From assembly GCA_910577335.1 (NCBI GenBank), contig CAJTMJ010000009.1, positions 1 to 64,000 on the forward strand: a DNA stretch of 64,000 nt. The letters run 5' to 3'. The notes beneath the pieces were generated by a model that was given only the letters and a program-made list of their open reading frames with translations, searched no databases and was not told the DNA's origin. Shown here one piece after another: positions 44,244 to 50,972 of the stretch; the stretch's first letter is position 1; every line of letters begins with the position of its first letter. The stretch comes from an uncultured Duncaniella sp. (GTDB lineage Bacteria > Bacteroidota > Bacteroidia > Bacteroidales > Muribaculaceae). Both the position numbers and the translations under genes were made by a program.

Positions 44244-44888
44244 ATGGCGACAAACAAATACCATCAAATCCTCAAGCGGATTCTTGAAAAAGGACGTGAG
44301 CAGTCCAACCGCAAGGGGAATATAAAATATTTGCTCAACGAACAGCTTACGCTGACACCTGCCGACCTACTTGATATTTTCGAAGGACACGGCATCGCCC
44401 GAAAGAAGCTGCGCTCTGAACTGAAGCTCTTCATGAGCGGCGAAAGGTCGGTTGAAAAATACCGCGAGGCCGGTATCAATTGGTGGGATTATTGCGGCTC
44501 AATACTCGTCAATTCCTATCCCACTTACTTCGAGAAGCTGCCGCCTCTAATCAGACGTATCAATACCGAGAAACGCAATTCCAAGAACTATGTGCTTTTC
44601 CTCGGCGCGACCGAGGTGGAAAGCAATCAGGCACCGTGCCTGTCGCTTGTGCAGTTTCAGATAGAGGACGGCTCGCTTGTGCTGACAGCATATCAACGCA
44701 GTTCCGATGCCAATCTCGGACTCCCTGCCGACATATATCACCTCTACCTCATGGCGTGTCATATCGATTTGCCGTTAAAATCAATCACACTGTTCCTTGG
44801 GAATGTCCACATATACGAGAACAACATTGAAAATACAAACCGGCTGCTCTCCGGCGAGGATGCGGTCAAATTCGAATTAAACGTATGA
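44244..44888 (+). CDS. Thymidylate-synthase-fold protein
   Basis: 214 residues from ATG 44244. The C-terminal half has the ThyA core: QAPCLSLVQFQI with the position of the nucleophile (C132), YQRSSDANLGLPADIYHLYL (the dUMP-phosphate-binding QRSxD motif), and GNVHIYENNIENTNRLL (the GDxHIYxxH region). The His that normally follows the Cys is Leu, and the HIY motif is followed by EN rather than NH, so substrate specificity may differ from dUMP methylation. Phage homologues include dCMP/dUMP hydroxymethylases that make modified bases. Overlaps dam by 4 bp. The N-terminal 100 residues are diverged. Confidence 0.8.
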   Translation: MATNKYHQILKRILEKGREQSNRKGNIKYLLNEQLTLTPADLLDIFEGHGIARKKLRSELKLFMSGERSVEKYREAGINWWDYCGSILVNSYPTYFEKLPPLIRRINTEKRNSKNYVLFLGATEVESNQAPCLSLVQFQIEDGSLVLTAYQRSSDANLGLPADIYHLYLMACHIDLPLKSITLFLGNVHIYENNIENTNRLLSGEDAVKFELNV

Positions 44889-45739
44889 GCGCACTCTACC
44901 TATCGGCACCGCTTCCATTCGTAGGACAAAAACGAATGTTTGCAAAGCACTTCATAGAAGTAATCAAACAGTATCCTCCCGGCACTGTATTCGTTGATCT
45001 GTTCGGCGGCTCCGGCTTGCTCTCTCACATCACCAAGCATTTCCACCCGGAGTCAAGAGTGATATATAATGACTTCGACAACTACCGGCACCGCATCAAC
45101 AACATCGAGCGCACCAACCGGCTGCTCTCCCTCATACGACCTATATCAGACCGATTCGAACGGCATAAGCCTATAACCGGGGAGTCCCGTGAGCAGATAT
45201 TCAAACTGCTCGAACAGGAAGAGCGAGAGAACGGGTATATAGACTTCATCACGCTCTCGTCCTCGCTGATGTTCTCAATGAAGTACAAACTGAGCATCGA
45301 AGATATGCGCTCCGAGGTACTATACAACAAAGTCCGCAAAAGCGACTATGCACCTTCCCCGGATTACCTTGCCGGGCTTGAGATAGAATCCTGTGATTAC
45401 CGGGAACTGTTCGAGCGGTTCAAAGACACTCCGGGGGTCGTGTTTCTCGTTGATCCGCCATACCTTTCCACCGATGTCGGAACCTATCGTATGTATTGGA
45501 GACTCGCCGACTATCTCGATGTGCTGTCGGTTCTGCCCGGCCACAACTTCATATATTTTACTTCCGAGAAATCGTGCATAGTCGAACTGTGCGAGTGGAT
45601 GGGTCGCCACCCCTCGCTCGGAGACCCGTTTGCCCGTTGTCAGAGGAGGGAGTTCAAAGCGACGATGAACTACAATGCCCGGTACACGGACATCATGCTG
45701 TTCACGATACCCGGTCTCCCTCCCGACAACGCCGCATAA
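44885..45739 (+). CDS. DNA adenine N6-methyltransferase (Dam, D12 class)
   Basis: 284 residues. FVGQKR (12-17), SAM-binding motif FVDLFGGSG (36-44) and catalytic DPPY (190-193) in the order of D12-class (alpha group) methylases; a target-recognition region lies between. It transfers methyl to adenine N6 and probably protects phage DNA from host restriction. Translationally coupled to the TS-like gene and followed by a strong terminator. Confidence 0.9.
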   Translation: MSALYLSAPLPFVGQKRMFAKHFIEVIKQYPPGTVFVDLFGGSGLLSHITKHFHPESRVIYNDFDNYRHRINNIERTNRLLSLIRPISDRFERHKPITGESREQIFKLLEQEERENGYIDFITLSSSLMFSMKYKLSIEDMRSEVLYNKVRKSDYAPSPDYLAGLEIESCDYRELFERFKDTPGVVFLVDPPYLSTDVGTYRMYWRLADYLDVLSVLPGHNFIYFTSEKSCIVELCEWMGRHPSLGDPFARCQRREFKATMNYNARYTDIMLFTIPGLPPDNAA

Positions 45740-45765
45740 GGCCTTTTTCTCGCCCATATATCGCA

Positions 45766-45807
45766 AGAGAGCCGTCACCCGATAAAGGTAACGGCTCTCT
45801 GTCTTTT
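45766..45807 (+). terminator. Strong terminator after the rightward block
   Basis: Stem AGAGAGCCGT/ACGGCTCTCT (45766-45775 with 45791-45800), extended inward by ACC/GGT after single mismatches, then GTCTTTT. It lies in the 85-bp gap between convergent dam and the leftward early operon. Confidence 0.8.
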
Positions 45808-45824
45808 GACGCGACACAGCGCGT

Positions 45825-46316
45825 TTATTTGCCTATTCTTTTGATGGCGATAAAGCTGTAGACCTCGATGCTCTCCACAATATCCTCGTGGTTATGGTTC
45901 GTGATCGATTCTTCGAGAGTGAAATCTGCGAAGCTATTGCCTTCAAGTCCGGCAAGCACATCATGAATCTTATCCGGCAGCTCAAAGAATTGCCCGGAGC
46001 CGTCGGAACCGTCTGCCACGGCAGATGCCCAGTCGGTCACGATATGCAGACGCACTCGCGCCTCGGCTCGGTATTCGGTGCCGGGCACTATGGATTTCCA
46101 TTGTACCGGCTCAATCTCGACGAATACCGCCGGACGTTCCCACGCGGATTCCTGTTCTATGAATTCCACGTTCTGATTCCACAAGTCGATGTGCTTTATG
46201 GCTCGGTCGTTCAAGTCATCATCGGCATCGAGAGGAGCGATATGGTACTCCCCGACAGCGTTGACACACAAGAGAGTCAGACGCTGCTTGATTTTGTCGT
46301 AAAGTTCTTTTCTCAT
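45825..46316 (-). CDS. Tail terminator-like / Mu gp37-like protein
   Basis: 163 residues. RVRLHIVTDWASAVADGS and PAVFVEIEPVQWKSIVPG resemble the tail-terminator/minor tail proteins that cap siphophage tails and follow a head-tail joining gene. It overlaps the virion morphogenesis gene by 4 bp. Assignment by pattern and neighbour; moderately sure. Confidence 0.6.
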   Translation of the reverse strand: MRKELYDKIKQRLTLLCVNAVGEYHIAPLDADDDLNDRAIKHIDLWNQNVEFIEQESAWERPAVFVEIEPVQWKSIVPGTEYRAEARVRLHIVTDWASAVADGSDGSGQFFELPDKIHDVLAGLEGNSFADFTLEESITNHNHEDIVESIEVYSFIAIKRIGK

Positions 46317-46870
46317 CGTTCTATAATATCAAAATCGGTGTTAAAAAATTCAGTGAGATTCTCTTCGATAATTTGCCTTACAGTCTGCTCGACTTCGGGG
46401 GCGGTTCCAAGGAATCGGCGGCGAGGTATCCTTATTTTTGTGCCGACCTTCATCAATGCCATGAATTTCCAAAATTCGGCTTCCGTAGATAACTGCACCG
46501 TTCTTTTATCCTTGCGCAATGAGCCGTCCTTGCGTCTGCCGAATGAACCTGACGTATCATAGTATTTATGCCAGAAGAACCGTTTCATCTTGGCTGTTAC
46601 CTTGATTTCGCCACCTTCGTTATGAATGGCTGCTGCCGGATGCTCCGTTCGGAACACAATGCTGTTCTCTGTCTCATAACTTCTGATGCTCCTGCGGAGA
46701 CCGCCGGTGTCAACAAGGATATGACCGCCGGGACGGGTCGGACTCTTACGCCGCTGCCATGCCTCCGAGAAGAATGCCTGTCTCTCGAAATTGCGGTCGA
46801 ACTCATCGGTCATCTCAACCTGTATGTCCCGGAGGATGTTCTTGATTATTTGGTCGTAATTATTCGCCAT
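46313..46870 (-). CDS. Phage virion morphogenesis protein (Mu G-like)
   Basis: 185 residues of the Mu gpG/virion morphogenesis family: PGGHILVDTGGLRRSIRSYE, then FRTEHPAAAIHNEGGEIKVTAKMKRFFW, and RIPRRRFLGTAPEVEQTVRQII, all family hallmarks. Acts in head completion or tail attachment. It is unusual that this structural gene is the end of the leftward early operon; the preceding HTH gene overlaps it by 11 bp. Confidence 0.85.
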   Translation of the reverse strand: MANNYDQIIKNILRDIQVEMTDEFDRNFERQAFFSEAWQRRKSPTRPGGHILVDTGGLRRSIRSYETENSIVFRTEHPAAAIHNEGGEIKVTAKMKRFFWHKYYDTSGSFGRRKDGSLRKDKRTVQLSTEAEFWKFMALMKVGTKIRIPRRRFLGTAPEVEQTVRQIIEENLTEFFNTDFDIIER

Positions 46871-47102
46871 CGTCTTTCAGCATATCGAAAAGGTTAGGAG
46901 ATTCGGGTAAAGTTTCAGTGAACCCCGGCTTTGTCGGAGCTTTCAAAAGGTTGTAAAAAGTACGTTCACAGATACCATACACAGGATATATGTACCTGCG
47001 CCATATTTCCCGGTTGGGAATTCCATGCTTGGCGTGTTGGTCATATATCCTGTTGATGTCTGCGACTCGCTTCTGATAACTCTTTCCGGATTTCTTACCC
47101 AT
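46860..47102 (-). CDS. Small HTH protein, possible Mor-like regulator
   Basis: 80 residues: basic N-terminus (MGKKSGKSYQKRVADINRIYDQ), then NREIWRRYIYPVYGICERTFYNLLKA, which fits a helix-turn-helix as in Mor/C-type regulators. It lies at the early-to-middle transition of the operon, where Mu has mor. Role inferred. Confidence 0.5.
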   Translation of the reverse strand: MGKKSGKSYQKRVADINRIYDQHAKHGIPNREIWRRYIYPVYGICERTFYNLLKAPTKPGFTETLPESPNLFDMLKDDGE

Positions 47103-47105
47103 GCG

Positions 47106-47300
47106 TCAGTATCGTTTGTTGTGATGCGGTTTATACGGTCTGATGTCCAATGTCATCTCGCAGCTTACGGTTACCCTGCCGCTGCCCTCGCACTGAAGGC
47201 AAGTGTGGAATTCGCCTTCTTCATCCCCGGCCACCCTGCCGGTGCCTTTGCAGACCCGGCAGAGGGCGACCTTGGGAGGTCTTGTTATTTCGCGTTTCAT
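47106..47300 (-). CDS. Zinc-knuckle protein (DnaJ-type CxxCxGxG)
   Basis: 64 residues from ATG 47298-47300; the start overlaps the Gam stop as ATGA. Two CxxCxGxG motifs (CRVCKGTGRV, CLQCEGSGRV) form a DnaJ-like zinc site. Function unknown; a second protein of this kind is at 48735-48947 in the same operon. Confidence 0.7.
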   Translation of the reverse strand: MKREITRPPKVALCRVCKGTGRVAGDEEGEFHTCLQCEGSGRVTVSCEMTLDIRPYKPHHNKRY

Positions 47301-47854
47301 GCGGCACCTTCTTCTTTTTTGGGTTCCACGAAGAAGGTCTCGTCCTGCGTCACCGTAATGCCGCAGTCGATCATCACTTCCCGGAGGGTTACTCCCGGAC
47401 TGAGCGGTTCGCCCGGCTTGGCAATTTGTGCGTCGCGCTCGGCCAAAAGCCTGTCCTTGGCTATCTCCTCGGTGGTGCGGATATAGCCGGGAAGCAGCCG
47501 TTTCACAAGCTGGAGTGCGCTTGCCCATGTGAAACCTTTGAGGGTTTTGAGCTTGGGGGTGCCGGTGCGGAAGCCGATGGTGCCATGAACCATTTCGAGG
47601 CTCTTCTTCTTGCTGAAGAGTTCCGGCTGATTCTCGGTGGCGTAGGCTTGGAGCGTGTCGAAAGCCTCGTCCTGCGTCGCCTGTAATTGCGACAGGCGGT
47701 CTTGGTGCTTCTCTCGGATCTGTGCGCACTTCAGCTCAATTTCGGCTGTGATTTTCGCACGTTCTGCGTCTGCCTTGGCGTAAGTTGCGAAGGCTTCTTC
47801 TGCGGCTTCTTTGGTAACGCCGGAGATAACTGTTTTTTTCTGTCTTTTTGCCAT
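47297..47854 (-). CDS. gam: Mu Gam-like host-nuclease inhibitor
   Basis: 185 residues. The N-terminal coiled coil (AFATYAKADAERAKITAEIE), the conserved GTIGFRTGTPKLKTLKGFTW segment and the C-terminal ETFFVEPKKE fit Phage_Mu_Gam, a Ku-like protein that binds DNA ends and protects linear phage DNA from exonucleases. In Mu it also lies in the early operon downstream of A and B. Confidence 0.9.
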   Translation of the reverse strand: MAKRQKKTVISGVTKEAAEEAFATYAKADAERAKITAEIELKCAQIREKHQDRLSQLQATQDEAFDTLQAYATENQPELFSKKKSLEMVHGTIGFRTGTPKLKTLKGFTWASALQLVKRLLPGYIRTTEEIAKDRLLAERDAQIAKPGEPLSPGVTLREVMIDCGITVTQDETFFVEPKKEEGAA

Positions 47855-47879
47855 TGTTGAAATTGGTGTTATATGGTGA

Positions 47880-48044
47880 TTATTCTTCGGTGGGTATTAA
47901 CTCTTCACATTGGAATTCGACGAGGTTGGCTTGGTTCGTCGCCCATTCAGCTATCTCTCGCAAGAGTTCGACGTAATCACCGTTCTCCATGTCCGAGGTG
48001 TGGAGCTGAATGTAGTTTTCGATTTGTTTTATTACTTGCTTCAT
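47880..48044 (-). CDS. Short hypothetical early protein
   Basis: 54 residues, MKQVIKQIENYIQLHTSDM to ELIPTEE: acidic, helical, no recognised domain. It fills the gap between the GemA-like gene and gam; the next gene upstream ends 1 bp away and gam starts 25 bp downstream, so a real coupled gene is likely. Confidence 0.6.
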   Translation of the reverse strand: MKQVIKQIENYIQLHTSDMENGDYVELLREIAEWATNQANLVEFQCEELIPTEE

Positions 48045-48045
48045 T

Positions 48046-48534
48046 TCAGTTGTAGCTTGTCATGCCGGGAGCGGCAAGGTTTATGAGATATGTTATACGT
48101 TGCTGAGGTGTTTCCGGGGTTTGTGTCGGTTCTGACTTCTTGCGCTGCCATCCCTTGCGCTTTATGGAGCGGAGCTTGGTGGCGAGTTCCATCAGTTCCT
48201 CTATCGAGAGCTGCCCGAAGGCTTTCCCGGAGATTCGGGGGTGGCGGCAGAAATCATTTATCTGCGCCCAATCGGTCGTATCAACTTCAAGTTCCTGCAT
48301 CAGCTTGAGTGCGATGCTCCGGCGACGCTTGAGTTCGTCTCTCGTCCCATTCATCCCCTCGATGGCGATGCAGAGGTCGGTATATTCCTTCCGCGTCATT
48401 TCCTTGAGGGAATCGGTGCGTCCGGCAGTATATTGCAACACAAACTGACGCTTTGCCTCGTCCGGCTCTCCATGAATGGTGAGCTTGTGAAAGGCGGAGT
48501 AGAACCGCCCGAAGTTAGTTACCTGCTGTTTCAT
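48046..48534 (-). CDS. GemA/Gp16-like early regulator (DUF1018)
   Basis: 162 residues. The segments FVLQYTAGRTDSLKEMTRKEY and INDFCRHPRISGKAFGQLS fit the DUF1018 family, which includes Mu gp16/GemA, an early protein reported to modulate host genes. Overlaps the upstream small gene by 20 bp. Moderately sure. Confidence 0.65.
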   Translation of the reverse strand: MKQQVTNFGRFYSAFHKLTIHGEPDEAKRQFVLQYTAGRTDSLKEMTRKEYTDLCIAIEGMNGTRDELKRRRSIALKLMQELEVDTTDWAQINDFCRHPRISGKAFGQLSIEELMELATKLRSIKRKGWQRKKSEPTQTPETPQQRITYLINLAAPGMTSYN

Positions 48535-48733
48535 CGTTCTTGGTCTGTTCTTGTTTGTAGTGAAGCATTGCCATCAGAGTCTCTTCAGACAGGTGCTTTG
48601 CAACTCCTAAGAAATAAGTATCCACATACTCGGCGATTGCCCATTCAGAGGCATACTCAAGGTTCTTCTCGATGAATTGAGCTTTTTCGGTTCGGCCTAA
48701 CTGACGAAAGACCTGATTGATGTTTTGTGCCAT
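48515..48733 (-). CDS. Hypothetical early protein
   Basis: 72 residues, helical and acidic (FRQLGRTEKAQFIEKNLEYA, AKHLSEETLMAMLHYKQEQ). Not recognised. Starts 1 bp after the zinc-motif gene and overlaps the GemA-like gene, so it is part of the early operon. Confidence 0.6.
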   Translation of the reverse strand: MAQNINQVFRQLGRTEKAQFIEKNLEYASEWAIAEYVDTYFLGVAKHLSEETLMAMLHYKQEQTKNDETAGN

Positions 48734-48734
48734 T

Positions 48735-48947
48735 TTATTTATTCGGTTTCCAATCTATCGTTACCAAGGCGATGACTTCGCCAGTTCCTTCGCAGTCGGG
48801 ACACATCGTCTCCCAAGGCTGATGCTTTGTGGGTGGAAAGTATCCTCTGCCGTGACAATAAGGGCAGGTCATTGGCCGGGAGCAGAACCCCTCTTTTCGG
48901 ATACGTTCCTCCGGCTCAAGTATTATTGTTTCACTTTTCTTACTCAT
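48735..48947 (-). CDS. Zinc-knuckle protein (DnaJ-type CxxCxGxG), second copy
   Basis: 70 residues with CPYCHGRGYF and CPDCEGTGEV, a DnaJ-like four-Cys zinc site, flanked by a charged N-terminus (EPEERIRKEGFCSR) and ending VTIDWKPNK. It abuts the ATPase gene. Function unknown. Confidence 0.7.
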   Translation of the reverse strand: MSKKSETIILEPEERIRKEGFCSRPMTCPYCHGRGYFPPTKHQPWETMCPDCEGTGEVIALVTIDWKPNK

Positions 48948-49574
48948 TTATCCGATATTGTTTGAAGTTCTTAAAACACCTTCTTCCCACACTACATAAT
49001 AGCTGCCGGGGTCTTCGGTGAATCGTCCTTGGCAAAATGCCTTGTAACCTACCACCCGGACTTTGATCCCGGCGATATATCGAAGACGGACGGACGCTTT
49101 GCCCATTGGCTGTCCCTTATATTCCTGCGATATAAAGATGAAGCTCTTTGCCGGGAAGCGTTCTATTAACTGTTTTGCCTGATCGTATGTCCACCCTGCG
49201 ACTTGGAAGCTGTCAATTACCACAAAGTGCGGACTTTTCGGCTTGGCGAGACGCTCAACGAGTTCATCATACGTGTCGCTTGTTGCAACCCGGAACCTGC
49301 CCTGAACATCGCCCATCTTAAACAGTTCGACCCTGTCCTTGAACGATTGCCCCACACCTTCCTCAAAGGAGCAGTAAAGCACCATGCCGTAGTTGCAGAG
49401 TTCCTTGGCGAGCTGCATCACAAAGCTGCTCTTGCCGGAAGCGGACGCACCGCTGATAAACCATGCCTCGTTGGTGGTCGGGAAGCCGAAAGGTCGGCTC
49501 CACCGCTCACCCCACGGCAGGGTTTTGTAGGTCTTGGCAAGAACCTCTTTCGGACTATATGCTCGCTTGGCCAT
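48948..49574 (-). CDS. RecA/RadA-fold ATPase
   Basis: 208 residues. Walker A SGASASGKSS (41-50), Walker B HFVVIDSFQVAGW, and a sensor-like FIFISQEYKG stretch as in RecA/RadA/Sak4-type proteins; a helicase loader is another option. Early position next to the transposition genes suggests a role in replication or recombination of phage DNA. Confidence 0.75.
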   Translation of the reverse strand: MAKRAYSPKEVLAKTYKTLPWGERWSRPFGFPTTNEAWFISGASASGKSSFVMQLAKELCNYGMVLYCSFEEGVGQSFKDRVELFKMGDVQGRFRVATSDTYDELVERLAKPKSPHFVVIDSFQVAGWTYDQAKQLIERFPAKSFIFISQEYKGQPMGKASVRLRYIAGIKVRVVGYKAFCQGRFTEDPGSYYVVWEEGVLRTSNNIG

Positions 49575-49576
49575 CG

Positions 49577-49807
49577 TTACTTCTTCTCTTGAGTCTTTTT
49601 CAGTTCCGCTATAAGCAAATCTGCTTCTGCTACAGCGTCCTTAACATCATCCTCTCTTGATGTCAAGAGTTTTCTACGCTCCATATAGACGGCGAATGCA
49701 ATCTCGTATCGACGCTGCTCCCAATCGGGTTCAGCATCCTGCGCCCTGCGCATCATTCGGTTGATATTGATAACCGAATCCATATACTGCTTTTCAATAA
49801 CTGTCAT
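49577..49807 (-). CDS. Hypothetical early protein
   Basis: 76 residues, strongly charged and helical (INRMMRRAQDAEPDWEQRRYE, AVAEADLLIAELKKTQEKK). Not recognised. Overlaps the upstream gene by 14 bp and ends 2 bp before the ATPase gene. Confidence 0.6.
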   Translation of the reverse strand: MTVIEKQYMDSVININRMMRRAQDAEPDWEQRRYEIAFAVYMERRKLLTSREDDVKDAVAEADLLIAELKKTQEKK

Positions 49808-50078
49808 GATTATTTACGTTTTGAGGTTTTATGAGGGAACTTATAGCACCATCCCATGATTTTTCCAGCTTAATGCCTTCGAGTAAAAGTCCGAAGGTAT
49901 TGACCTTTACGATGCCTAACTTAGGACATACGCGACCTAAATGAAGGTCGGTGTATTTGCCATCCTGAAAGACCACTCGAATCTCGCGTCGCTTGTTGGC
50001 TTTTGTCAACTCTGACGGGTCTTTAAGCACTCTTCGGCTACCATCCGCAAACGTGACTTTAATTTTGAAATCCATCAT
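49794..50078 (-). CDS. Hypothetical early protein
   Basis: 94 residues, FKIKVTFADGSRRVLKDPSEL onward: beta-rich N-terminus, basic centre (KANKRREIRVVFQDGKY). No family recognised. ATGA overlap with the MuB-like gene, so translationally coupled to the transposition module. The start may be M1 or M2. Confidence 0.6.
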   Translation of the reverse strand: MMDFKIKVTFADGSRRVLKDPSELTKANKRREIRVVFQDGKYTDLHLGRVCPKLGIVKVNTFGLLLEGIKLEKSWDGAISSLIKPQNVNNHDSY

Positions 50079-50947
50079 TGTCTCTTTAGTTTTTCGATTT
50101 CAGTATAAACTCGGCGAAGTCCTCCGCCTGTCTTCCGGGCAATCTCCCCGGCATCGATGCCTTCCGGCGCATTGAGCTTGGCCACGATTCGAGCCTGTTC
50201 AATGAGGAACTTGGTGCGCTCCTTGCTATCGTCCGGCGTAACCTTGCTGTAGCGGTCACCGTAACGGCTGAGCATCTCGGTGTAGCCCACCTTCTTGCAC
50301 TCGATGGAGCGATTGATTTTCTCCTTGAGACCGTCGGCTCCCATCATGTACCATGCGCAGCATCGCTCGGTGGCATTCCACAGTGCCTTGAGTTCGAGGA
50401 AGGCTTCATACTGAAGGTCTCCTGCCTCGTCAAGAATGATTAGGGGGCTGTCGATGGAGCGGAGATAAAAGACAAGGTCTTCATACACGTCGGCATACCG
50501 GCCTTTACTGTCCACGCCAAACTCGGCGGCAATCTTGCGCACGAGCTTGAGCTTGGTCTTGACCTGTGAGCAGTCGATGTAGATGGCGTTGGGGTGCGTC
50601 TTGACATAGTGCCGGGCAGTGAATGTCTTGCCGATATTGGGCAGGTCGCACATGATCGCGCTGATGCCGCTCGACTGACAGGCTTCAAGCTGTGCCGTGA
50701 TGAACATGAAGGTCGGGGTCTTAGCTACCTTCCATTCGATTTCTCCCCGGAGGCTGACTCCGAGCTTACGGGCGATGCTTATCCAGTTGGCGTCGCTCAG
50801 AACCCGGTCGGTCTGGCCGTTCTTGACCGCGCTGTAAACCGATGTGGTGATGCCCAAGGAGGCTGCGTGTTTCGCATCGCTCGGATAGTTGGCGCGGTTC
50901 GACTTGATCGCGGTGAGGATTTTGTTTTTGATGTCTGTTGTAATCAT
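50075..50947 (-). CDS. MuB-like transposition ATPase
   Basis: 290 residues. The N-terminal HTH-like region (KHAASLGITTSVYSAVKNGQ) resembles MuB's; the AAA+ core has a P-loop CDLPNIGKT (100-108), Walker B LIILDEAG (169-176) and an arginine-rich C-terminus. MuB delivers target DNA to the transposase. The first glycine of the usual GxxxxGKT is missing, though GKT is kept. Lies 25 bp after the transposase gene. Confidence 0.9.
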   Translation of the reverse strand: MITTDIKNKILTAIKSNRANYPSDAKHAASLGITTSVYSAVKNGQTDRVLSDANWISIARKLGVSLRGEIEWKVAKTPTFMFITAQLEACQSSGISAIMCDLPNIGKTFTARHYVKTHPNAIYIDCSQVKTKLKLVRKIAAEFGVDSKGRYADVYEDLVFYLRSIDSPLIILDEAGDLQYEAFLELKALWNATERCCAWYMMGADGLKEKINRSIECKKVGYTEMLSRYGDRYSKVTPDDSKERTKFLIEQARIVAKLNAPEGIDAGEIARKTGGGLRRVYTEIEKLKRQ

Positions 50948-50972
50948 ATTCTAACAGTGTTATAATTTCGTT

